Below are positions 1 to 5,595 of a DNA stretch of 5,717 nucleotides, one piece after another (the first letter of the stretch is position 1; every line of letters starts with the position of its first letter). Where the stretch lies: contig JBKGYG010000080.1 of the NCBI GenBank assembly GCA_046546235.1, forward strand, positions 1 to 5,717, read 5' to 3'. This stretch comes from JBKGYG01 sp046546235. Lineage in GTDB: Bacteria; Bacillota; Clostridia; Lachnospirales; DSM-24629. The notes beneath the pieces are model-generated. The model saw only the letters and a program-made list of their open reading frames with translations, was not told where the DNA came from and searched no databases. The translations under genes and the position numbers were made by a program.

Positions 1-326
1 ATATACAAAATAAAACAAAGGCATTAATGCTACAGTTCTGGCTATTATAAGCCAGGGGGAGCAGAAATGATAGACTGCAAACAAAAATACATTTAGTATT
101 ACTCCATAATTACCCATCCATCTCATCCGATCCAGTAAATATCCTCTGAAATATAGTTCTTCAACTATAGGAGCTACGAGAGTAAAAAAGAAGAAACTTA
201 CTAAAATTGAAATAATTATATGAGGTCTACTATATTGCTTCTGTATAGATAAACCATTCTGGAATCCATTTAAAAACAGTATTTAAAATATTATCAGAGA
301 GTGGCTTTAAAACTGTCAGGCGCTTT
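1..326 (-). pseudogene. CPBP-family intramembrane metalloprotease remnant, 5'-truncated and frameshifted; continues beyond the window
   Basis: On the minus strand the frame ending at base 1 encodes a hydrophobic stretch, then APIVEELYFRGYLL (EExxxR at 162-145), then FAVYH (the FxxxH motif). These are the catalytic glutamates and a metal-binding histidine of CPBP (CAAX protease/bacteriocin-processing) intramembrane proteases. This frame is closed upstream by a stop at 285-283 and has no suitable start codon. The expected upstream part sits in another frame (about 326-232) and reads NILNTVFKWIPEWFIYTEAI before a stop at 232-230; from my knowledge of the family, a PEW...SRP spacing before the EExxxR helix is typical. 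A single-base indel between about 282 and 232 would join the two parts. The N-terminal membrane segments are missing, because the readable remnant stops where the neighbouring SIR2 gene ends. CPBP proteins are membrane-embedded and often act in bacteriocin immunity or processing. The family call is fairly secure; pseudogene status rests on one apparent indel and could reflect a sequencing error, although the missing 5' end would remain. Confidence 0.65.
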
Positions 327-327
327 T

Positions 328-3300
328 TTATATTTTTTTTACTTTTATTGCAACAGGACCCTGTGGAGAAAATCTAATAATACAATTTATTCTTTCATTT
401 TTTTCTAATTTACCAATAATCTTATTGTGACAATAAAAACTAGTACGTGTATTAAATCTTTCAGTTTTTAATAAGTATCCAGAAGGTGTAATTCTATCTA
501 CATAACCAATCTCCTTTAAATTGTTACTTTTTAAATGTCTTTCTATATTATAAATATTATGTTTTTCTTGATAACTTAAATTTGAACTATATCTCATTTC
601 TTTAAAGTAATCACTACAATTATCATCTTTATTAATATATAAGTATGCCGCATAACAGACTTTAATATAATAATCCTCTTCAATAGTATCAAAATACTTA
701 TGATATTCTTCATCTATGTTAGCTTTATCCATATCTAATTCATGCATTATTTCTAATTTTAGTCTATTTAACAATACCTCATCTTTTTTTAATAAAGTAC
801 CTTCGGTACATATTTTTAATGCTTCTTTGTTTTCGCCTTCTTTAATCAATATTTTTGACAACAAAAATCTTGCAGACATATTTCTTGGATCTAGTTCTAT
901 TGCTTTTTTGAAATATCTTTTAGCCTTAGGTATATTTTCTAATAATTCATTTAACTTTCCAGATTCGGCCATTATATATGAATCATTCGGATGATTTTTT
1001 GTACCCTCTTCTAATAAGGAATGAATTTCTTCAATTAATTCTTCGCTTGAACTATTAAATTTTTTATACCATTTAATTAAGTGATTTATTAAACTATGAT
1101 AATGATAAGGATTACTAGATCTGCTTTTACGTATAGCTTTGAGTAATATATCTTTTCCTTTATCCCTTAAAAATATTGACTTAGATAGGTCATCCTCTTC
1201 TAATGATTCTTTAAGATAAATAGTCCCTTTGGAATTTCGCAAAATGTAGGAAGTTGGATACATTCTTAATGCTTCTTCAATTGAACTTTTTGCTTCTTCA
1301 AACTTACTATTTTTTGATAAAAACAGGGCTTTTTGTTGCAATAATAATGAATCATCAGGAAATTGTTCTGATAACATATTATAGCAATTTATTCCTATTT
1401 GCATATCTTTAAATAATAATGTTATCGTAGAATGATGACTTATTTTTTTTTGTAATGACTTTTCTAATGGACTTGATGGTATTGAACTTGAAATAATGGC
1501 TTCAACAAAATCATATTTCTCAACATCAGTTTTACAAAACAGATTAACAACTACTTCAGCAATTACAGAATGTCTTGCTCTCAATAGAAAATCCTTTTCA
1601 TCTCTAGTTTTATCAAAATAAATTATACCTTCTGTATATTTAAATATATTTTCATATATTGTACTAAAATCCATATTCATAATTCTTATCAATAATGATT
1701 GAGGTATTCTATACCGTAATTGATTAACTATACAAACATATAAATAAGCTTTTTTTGCTTGTTCTGATTTAATTTTAGAAAATTCACTAGCAATAATCTC
1801 ATCAAATTTCTTGTTGGTCGTAGCTTCCCTTAGAGCAACAATTAATTCTCTATCTGCCAAGTTTTTGAAAAAATCAAATTGATCCTCTTTACTAAATTCA
1901 CTTAAATAATTCAAACAATTATTTTTACGTAATTTCCCTAATATTTTTGTTATTTCACCATCACTTAATTTTGATAATTGATATTCCTGATATTTAGATA
2001 CTAAAGACTCTTGTGTTATAATATTCCAGTCTGAAGTTCTAGCTGCTCCAATAATTAATACTTGAGAATCATTTTGTTTAACAAAATTTATCAAAGTACT
2101 TACTTTTCCTACTCGATCTGCAATATTATCTAACAATATAATTATTGGCCTATCTATATGTTTTTGAAATTCTACAATTCTTTTAGGGTCTAATTCTGAC
2201 CTACTATGGGCAAAAAATACATTTTCCCCTACTCTATTAGCTAATTCAACAGAAAGTCGTTTTAATAATGTTGATTTTCCATCTCCTGCCCCACCAGTAA
2301 TAACCCATAGTTTGTATTTTGGATATTTAAACCAATTTTTAAAATCTTTAAGCAATATATTAAGTAAATCTCTATTAGCATCTAAATTATATTTAATATC
2401 TTTCCACAAGGGCTCTGCACCTTTATAAAAAGTTACATCCTTTTTATAAGGTTTTTTCATTTCGATTAAGGGAAACTCAAAATCTTTTGATAGCTCATAT
2501 TTATCTTTTTCTGTTAATTCTGTAACTTCAAATATTTTAGCAGGAGCAATATTTTTCATGTAGTACTCTTCAAGTTTTTGCCTTTCTCCTCTAGTATTGT
2601 TAATCAAAAATTCACCGAACTTATCAATAGTCATATCCAGATAATCAATATTTTTACTGTTTAGATATTGCGCTAATGATTCTTTTATATTTGGGCCAAC
2701 AAAAAAATATTTTTCTTCTAAAGTAGTTATATTACAGTATCTATTTAATGTTGACCATACTTTTTGAAAATTTACATCCTGCATACTATACCCAATAAAA
2801 ATAAATTGTCTTTCAACCAAATCAATACTCAATTTATCAAAAAGCTTTAAATGATCATCTTTAAAATTTGCATAATCCTCTAATGAAAATACTAAAGGTA
2901 TATCTTTCCTAGTAATACAACCATGTAATTTATGTAGTGTAACTTGTGTGTTTTTATCCTCAGAACCCTGGTCTAAAGGACCTACAACAGTAATTAATTC
3001 TTGAGACTTTTCATCTTCTATCTTATAAGCATTTTCTATAGCTTGTTCGATATTAGTTGTATAAATATTATGCCATTTAAATTTTGTTAAATCTCTTAAA
3101 CCCTTTGAGGGATCAACATTATTCAATAATTCATACAGAAACTCATGTAATTTTTCACTACCCAATACTTCTTGTATTGAACTAGATATCATCTGGAGAG
3201 ATTCACCATCATAATTTTCATTTGGATAAAAATGTTGATGAATATTTTCAGCCAGATTATTACCTAACGGTACATTGTCTCCATTTTGCAAATTTGAGGA

Positions 3301-3378
3301 TGCTGAAGCTCCTGCACCTAAAAATAAAACTGCATTCCCTGATAAAACGGCTTTAATAATTTTCTCTTTTACTGTCAT
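328..3378 (-). CDS. SIR2 - STAND P-loop NTPase - TPR protein with OB/cold-shock-like tail (Avs5-like defence NADase candidate)
   Basis: A 1016-residue protein. Residues 1 to about 260 form a SIR2-like domain: FLGAGAS at 19-25 (NAD+ binding), TTNIE at 107-111 with Asn109, LHKLHG at 148-153 with the catalytic-type His152, and FIGYSMQD at 194-201. Residues about 310-610 form a STAND-type NTPase: Walker A GGAGDGKST at 362-370, Walker B IIILLDNIAD at 412-421, an AAR sensor-like motif near 445-447, and RHSVIAE at 602-608, typical of the winged-helix end of STAND modules. About 660-950 is helical with TPR-like repeats, the clearest at 678-711 and 809-846. The last 60 residues (GYVDRI...TSFYCH...GPVAIKVKK) resemble a cold-shock/OB fold. 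Known SIR2-STAND proteins consume NAD+ after sensing a phage component; NADase activity here is inferred from conserved motifs. The start is fixed by AGGAGG six bases upstream. The gene follows the candidate large RNA directly and ends against a broken protease gene. There is no signal peptide or membrane segment, so it should be cytoplasmic. The family is secure; the trigger is unknown. Confidence 0.9.
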   Translation of the reverse strand: MTVKEKIIKAVLSGNAVLFLGAGASASSNLQNGDNVPLGNNLAENIHQHFYPNENYDGESLQMISSSIQEVLGSEKLHEFLYELLNNVDPSKGLRDLTKFKWHNIYTTNIEQAIENAYKIEDEKSQELITVVGPLDQGSEDKNTQVTLHKLHGCITRKDIPLVFSLEDYANFKDDHLKLFDKLSIDLVERQFIFIGYSMQDVNFQKVWSTLNRYCNITTLEEKYFFVGPNIKESLAQYLNSKNIDYLDMTIDKFGEFLINNTRGERQKLEEYYMKNIAPAKIFEVTELTEKDKYELSKDFEFPLIEMKKPYKKDVTFYKGAEPLWKDIKYNLDANRDLLNILLKDFKNWFKYPKYKLWVITGGAGDGKSTLLKRLSVELANRVGENVFFAHSRSELDPKRIVEFQKHIDRPIIILLDNIADRVGKVSTLINFVKQNDSQVLIIGAARTSDWNIITQESLVSKYQEYQLSKLSDGEITKILGKLRKNNCLNYLSEFSKEDQFDFFKNLADRELIVALREATTNKKFDEIIASEFSKIKSEQAKKAYLYVCIVNQLRYRIPQSLLIRIMNMDFSTIYENIFKYTEGIIYFDKTRDEKDFLLRARHSVIAEVVVNLFCKTDVEKYDFVEAIISSSIPSSPLEKSLQKKISHHSTITLLFKDMQIGINCYNMLSEQFPDDSLLLQQKALFLSKNSKFEEAKSSIEEALRMYPTSYILRNSKGTIYLKESLEEDDLSKSIFLRDKGKDILLKAIRKSRSSNPYHYHSLINHLIKWYKKFNSSSEELIEEIHSLLEEGTKNHPNDSYIMAESGKLNELLENIPKAKRYFKKAIELDPRNMSARFLLSKILIKEGENKEALKICTEGTLLKKDEVLLNRLKLEIMHELDMDKANIDEEYHKYFDTIEEDYYIKVCYAAYLYINKDDNCSDYFKEMRYSSNLSYQEKHNIYNIERHLKSNNLKEIGYVDRITPSGYLLKTERFNTRTSFYCHNKIIGKLEKNERINCIIRFSPQGPVAIKVKKI

Positions 3379-3384
3379 TTTACT

Positions 3385-3390
3385 CCTCCT
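3385..3390 (-). promoter_or_regulatory. Ribosome binding site of the SIR2-STAND gene
   Basis: A perfect AGGAGG (inside AAAGGAGGAG) lies six bases before the ATG at 3378-3376. It fixes the start of the large protein and marks the end of the non-coding block. Its strength suggests efficient translation even though the gene follows a long structured leader-like region. Confidence 0.85.
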
Positions 3391-3429
3391 TTATTAAGTT
3401 TAGCCTGATTTCATATAACATAACCAAGT

Positions 3430-3464
3430 TTGTCGGGTAGAAACTGGATGCGCGCATCTGACAA
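3430..3464 (-). other. 3'-most stem-loop of the candidate RNA, with a palindromic GATGCGCGCATC core
   Basis: The 12-base perfect palindrome at 3447-3458 can fold as a GAUG/CAUC stem with a CGCG loop, and it is enclosed by a TTGTC/GACAA pair (3430-3434 with 3460-3464). As DNA it could instead be a protein-binding palindrome ahead of the SIR2 gene, or the self-complementary CGCG loop could allow RNA-RNA pairing. It is not followed by a T tract in the minus direction, so it is not an obvious terminator. Confidence 0.45.
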
Positions 3465-3506
3465 GTTTAATTACTCAAACCATTCAACGACCTTCACTTT
3501 TCCCAT

Positions 3507-3538
3507 GACAGTGAGCTAGCAAAGATAGACCTACTGTC
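3507..3538 (-). other. Hairpin with 6-bp stem inside the candidate RNA
   Basis: GACAGT (3533-3538 read on the minus strand) pairs perfectly with ACTGTC (3507-3512), enclosing a 20-base segment that contains the palindrome GCTAGC. It is one element of the hairpin-dense non-coding block. Confidence 0.45.
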
Positions 3539-3644
3539 GGCACTTTTCGCTCTCCGCGTCCCTTACCATCGAGCAAATAAGTTGTTTCTATTGTAATAAA
3601 ATATTCAAATCACGTTTCCCAGAGCCCCCCTCTCATCCCAGACG

Positions 3645-3688
3645 GTCGGTTTTCCCGAATCCGGTTGGCAGCGACAACTTTCCCGAAT
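3645..3688 (-). repeat. Direct repeat ATTCGGGAAA (two copies), one copy partly in a GAAA-type loop
   Basis: The ten-base sequence ATTCGGGAAA occurs twice on the minus strand, at 3688-3679 and 3660-3651. The second copy is part of a small UCGG/CCGA hairpin (3645-3657) with a GAAAA loop. GGGAAA also occurs twice more nearby on the minus strand (about 3620 and 3502). Such repeated purine-rich words can be loop or receptor motifs in large RNAs; here that is only an inference. Confidence 0.4.
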
Positions 3689-3696
3689 AACCCTTC

Positions 3697-3749
3697 CTGT
3701 ATAATTACAGATTTAAGTATTCGCCTACATACACCCATTAATTATACAG
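3697..3749 (-). other. Longest perfect helix of the candidate RNA: 11-bp stem, 31-base loop region
   Basis: CTGTATAATTA at 3749-3739 (minus strand) is perfectly complementary to TAATTATACAG at 3707-3697, enclosing 31 bases. It is the longest uninterrupted helix I found in the block. No T tract follows on either strand, so it does not look like a terminator. Confidence 0.6.
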
Positions 3750-3764
3750 TTTGATTATAAGTTC

Positions 3765-3829
3765 GACATTTATTGAGGTTGACACTGATATCCCAGCACT
3801 GTGTCTAGACAGTGTTTCCTTTAAATGTC
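3765..3829 (-). other. Two-level hairpin: 8-bp closing helix with inner CACTG/CAGTG stem
   Basis: GACATTTA (3829-3822, minus strand) pairs with TAAATGTC (3772-3765). Inside, CACTG and CAGTG form a second stem around the palindromic TGTCTAGACA core, and ACACTG can alternatively pair with a later CAGTGT. Nested perfect helices in non-coding sequence support a folded RNA and hint at a possible conformational switch. Confidence 0.55.
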
Positions 3830-3860
3830 CGTCATCTACCGAAAGCCCCTTTGCTCATTT

Positions 3861-3900
3861 GAGGTGTTACCTCTCCTGCCTGGAGCAATGTTTGAACATT
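3861..3900 (-). other. Tandem hairpins inside the candidate RNA
   Basis: Two adjacent perfect stems: AATGT/ACATT (3887-3900) and GAGGT/ACCTC with an AAC loop on the minus strand (3861-3873). The second is flanked by GCTC and GAGC, which can close around it. Small purine loops on the minus strand fit transcription from that strand. Confidence 0.45.
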
Positions 3901-3960
3901 ACTTAGTTCTCACAGCAACTATAGGCTCATGCGACAATCCTAAGTCCTCTTTACCTTCAG

Positions 3961-3997
3961 GTTATACCCTTATAAGCATTGTCCTTGCTGTTATAAC
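3961..3997 (-). other. Nested hairpin inside the candidate RNA
   Basis: GTTATA/TATAAC (3992-3997 with 3961-3966) closes a 25-base segment that holds an inner AGCA/TGCT stem. Confidence 0.4.
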
Positions 3998-4072
3998 GAA
4001 TCCCATCTGGAAGTAGGATTTTCCCGTCGTTACTCCGATAATCTTTTCCTGGGTGTAAGAATCAATACCCCG

Positions 4073-4110
4073 ACTGCCCTTGCAGTGCTTTTAACCGTTT
4101 CTTTCTGCAA
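4073..4110 (-). other. Mutually exclusive hairpins sharing the CTGCAA segment
   Basis: TTGCAG (4110-4105, minus strand) can pair with CTGCAA (4085-4080), but the same CTGC can instead form ACTGC-AAGG-GCAGT (4086-4073). The two pairings cannot coexist. This may be a real structural switch or a chance overlap. Confidence 0.4.
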
Positions 4111-4156
4111 AGCATGGTCTTCCCCGACTTCGTACCAGGTAGACGCTAGGCGATAT

Positions 4157-4233
4157 CCCTTTCAACAGTTTCAGAAGGGCTCATGATTTCGAGGCTGCAG
4201 TATTCGTTTCCATCCTTCAAACCCCCAGGTTTG
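4157..4233 (-). other. Two hairpins inside the candidate RNA
   Basis: CAAACC-TGGG-GGTTTG (4233-4218) is a compact 6-bp stem with a four-base loop. Downstream, CCCTT and AAGGG (4179-4157) form a 5-bp stem around 13 bases. About 38 bases rich in GAAA-type sequence lie between them. Confidence 0.45.
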
Positions 4234-4299
4234 CTTGCCGTACAGACTGTTCTGACCCTTTATCCTCTCTGAGTAGAATAGGCCACCACAGCTTTTACT

Positions 4300-4390
4300 T
4301 CCAAGCATCATTACGGTTCGTTACCTCACCGTACGTTGGATATGCTAATCATTTACTCGGTCAACTTATGATACAAGGACTTTCACCTTG
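4300..4390 (-). other. Cluster of three adjacent hairpins, including CAAGG-UGAAAGU-CCUUG
   Basis: In minus-strand order: CAAGG/CCTTG with a TGAAAGT loop (4390-4374); ATCAT/ATGAT (4372-4348); then TACGGT/ACCGTA (4333-4312), itself closed by TCCAA/TTGGA (4340-4300). Three consecutive stems in 91 bases look like a multi-helix RNA domain. The GGUGAAAGUCC loop is reminiscent of elements in group II intron domain I, but other intron hallmarks are missing. Confidence 0.5.
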
Positions 4391-4422
4391 CTAGATTATC
4401 GGCATTAACGACCGCGTCGACG

Positions 4423-4466
4423 AAGTTCATGAGCTTTAGTCAGACTTGACTTAGGTTCATGAACTT
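4423..4466 (-). other. Long nested hairpin near the 5' end of the candidate RNA
   Basis: AAGTTCATGA (4466-4457, minus strand) pairs perfectly with TCATGAACTT (4432-4423). In its centre AGTCA and TGACT form a second perfect stem around a four-base loop AGTC. The result is a 44-base hairpin with two helices and an internal loop, among the strongest foldings in the block. Confidence 0.55.
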
Positions 4467-4475
4467 GGGTGAAGC

Positions 4476-4488
4476 GACGCTAGGAGCG
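4476..4488 (-). other. First small hairpin after the membrane-protein gene, part of a repeated CCTAGCGTC word
   Basis: CGCT-CCT-AGCG forms a 4-bp stem with a three-base loop (4488-4478). The nine-base word CCTAGCGTC here (4484-4476) recurs exactly at 4150-4142, again next to a short CGC/GCG pairing. This is the start of the hairpin-dense region, about 40 bases past the end of the upstream gene. Confidence 0.35.
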
Positions 4489-4526
4489 AAACTGTAAACT
4501 CATGTTAGACGATGTAGGTGGTCATA

Positions 4527-5501
4527 TTAATTTCTTGAAAATCTTTTTAATGTTTTTATGGTTACATTCTTTGTTATATCAGTTAATGGTACAATTGCTT
4601 GTACTTCACTTTCTACATATATAGTAATAAATTTTTCATCATTTAGTAATGCGTTATATATTTCTTTATAATGTTTGTTTTGCAAAGGAAATTCAATTAT
4701 CCGGCAATTAATATCAAACCACTGTTTAACTTCTTTAACGCCTAAATATCTTGAATAATTTAAGTCAATATCATAAATTATCTCACGAGCTTTTTTTAAA
4801 AGCCATTCGTAGTCTAAATCTAAAAAATTACCTGTCATAAAAAAAACGTCCATTTGTCTATGTTTTTCAAACAAACTAAATACGTTCATTAATTTAGGAA
4901 ATAATTTATAGAAATGATCTAAAATTACTTGTCCTTGAATTGCACCAACAATATTTTCTTTTTTTAATAGATAATTATTCAAGTCATTAGACTTAGAAGA
5001 AATAAAAAGTACTATTACTGACTTACTAACAAAATTAAGAATAAATAGATATGTGAAAAGCATTGGTATCGAAATGTTCTCTCCTTGTTTCAAATCAGCA
5101 ATTAAAATCAAAGGTTTATTGGGATTTAGTATTGCTTTTCTTATAAGTATTTTTAAATTGTTTAAGTTTCCCTTTTTACCTTTAATTAATTTAAGTCTAA
5201 AATCTGATAATGACAATATACTTTTCTCAGTGGAATTTTCTATTACTTCTTTCATTTCTATTTCAAAATCTTTAATTTTTACTCTCTTTATTTTATTTAA
5301 TATATTAGGGAAAATGCTAATAATTAGTAATACTGCAGTTAACCATACCATTATAAGAGAAGTCCAGGTATCATTAATAGGTGGGAATCCAACTAGAAAA
5401 ATAAATGCAAACCAAATAATAATTAAAATGAATATTAACATAATAAAAATGTAAATTCTTATAAGTATAGGCTTAAATAACTCCCATAAGTTTTTAAGCA
5501 T
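4527..5501 (-). CDS. Two-membrane-segment protein with unrecognised cytoplasmic domain
   Basis: A 324-residue protein of unknown function. Residues about 12-38 are strongly hydrophobic (IYIFIMLIFILIIIWFAFIF) and 48-65 form a second membrane segment, followed by a lysine-rich stretch (KIKRVKIKDFEIEMKE), so the remaining 250 or so residues should be cytoplasmic. That part alternates hydrophobic strands and charged helices: PLILIADLKQG at 120-130, SVIVLFISSKS at 161-171, MDVFFMTGNF at 217-226, and a C-terminal FITIYVESEVQAIVPLTDIT. This suggests an alpha/beta fold, but I recognise no catalytic motif. The start is supported by GAGGTG five bases upstream. AT content is extreme, as in the SIR2 gene. 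It is co-directional with the non-coding block, which begins directly after its stop, and with the SIR2-STAND gene beyond; a role as membrane partner or effector in the same cassette is inference from position only. Confidence 0.85.
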   Translation of the reverse strand: MLKNLWELFKPILIRIYIFIMLIFILIIIWFAFIFLVGFPPINDTWTSLIMVWLTAVLLIISIFPNILNKIKRVKIKDFEIEMKEVIENSTEKSILSLSDFRLKLIKGKKGNLNNLKILIRKAILNPNKPLILIADLKQGENISIPMLFTYLFILNFVSKSVIVLFISSKSNDLNNYLLKKENIVGAIQGQVILDHFYKLFPKLMNVFSLFEKHRQMDVFFMTGNFLDLDYEWLLKKAREIIYDIDLNYSRYLGVKEVKQWFDINCRIIEFPLQNKHYKEIYNALLNDEKFITIYVESEVQAIVPLTDITKNVTIKTLKRFSRN

Positions 5502-5504
5502 TTT

Positions 5505-5512
5505 ATCACCTC
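5505..5512 (-). promoter_or_regulatory. Ribosome binding site of the two-membrane-segment protein
   Basis: GAGGTGAT lies immediately upstream of the ATG at 5501-5499, with five bases between GAGGTG and the start codon. It supports this ATG over the internal methionines of the first hydrophobic segment. Confidence 0.75.
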
Positions 5513-5543
5513 AATTTATTAGCTAAACCTATTTCGTCTAACT

Positions 5544-5573
5544 ATTGTATTTACAAACTCAATATCAAAACTT
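5544..5573 (-). promoter_or_regulatory. Possible promoter of the cassette
   Basis: In the 94-base gap before the membrane-protein gene, TACAAT (5549-5544, minus strand) resembles a sigma-A -10 box. The best -35 candidates upstream are weak (AGTTTT at a 17-base spacing, or TTGATA at a short 13-base spacing). The surroundings are very AT-rich, so chance matches are likely. I see no convincing terminator hairpin in this gap. Confidence 0.3.
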
Positions 5574-5595
5574 TCATAACACGATACTTATCCTG

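Larger units (their letters stand above)
3430..4526 (-). ncRNA. Candidate large (about 1.1 kb) structured non-coding RNA between the two genes
   Basis: No credible protein gene lies here: stops are frequent on the minus strand, and the longest plus-strand frame (3825-4016) has no ribosome binding site and crosses several RNA-like hairpins. Rows I counted have 43-48% GC (one 32%), against 17-30% in the flanking genes, a common mark of structured RNA in AT-rich genomes. Perfect inverted repeats tile the block: 11 bp (3697-3707/3739-3749), 10 bp with a nested 5-bp stem (4423-4432/4457-4466), 8 bp (3765-3772/3822-3829) and many of 5-6 bp. On the minus strand the unpaired parts are rich in GAAA, GGAAA and GGUAAC, as in folded RNAs; the other strand would be pyrimidine-rich, so I assign minus. 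Its direction matches both neighbours. Ends are uncertain: it could be an independent RNA or a long 5' leader of the SIR2 mRNA. I do not recognise the family. Known large RNAs (group II intron domains, GOLLD, ROOL, OLE, HEARO) could not be tested here. Confidence 0.6.

Noticed and set aside
290..335. Terminator after the SIR2 gene
   Set aside because: There are A/T runs and a GCGCC segment, but I could not find a stem with matching arms followed by a T run in the minus direction.
716..994. 92-codon open frame on the plus strand
   Set aside because: It is entirely antisense to the TPR-like part of the SIR2-STAND gene and has no independent support.
3697..3749. Rho-independent terminator
   Set aside because: The 11-bp stem has a long 31-base interior, is AT-rich and has no T tract after it on either strand.
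3825..4016. 63-codon open frame on the plus strand inside the non-coding block
   Set aside because: It has no ribosome binding site, no recognisable domain, and runs antisense through several hairpins; it is explained as chance in GC-richer RNA sequence.
3430..4526. Group II intron (the GGUGAAAGUCC-type hairpin and AAC/GAAA-rich loops recall domain I)
   Set aside because: I find no GUGYG-type 5' end, no recognisable domain V hairpin, no reverse transcriptase gene, and no intron 3' part after the SIR2 gene. It may be a distant derivative, but I cannot support the call.
3430..4526. Ribosomal RNA, tmRNA or RNase P RNA
   Set aside because: The block has the GC content and hairpin density of a stable RNA, but I recognise none of the universally conserved segments of these RNAs.
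3379..4526. CRISPR array or tandem repeat array
   Set aside because: The repeats found are short (9-10 bases), only two copies each and irregularly spaced.
5053..5454. 133-codon open frame on the plus strand, hydrophobic
   Set aside because: It is antisense to the membrane-protein gene; its hydrophobicity mirrors the AT-rich complementary codons.
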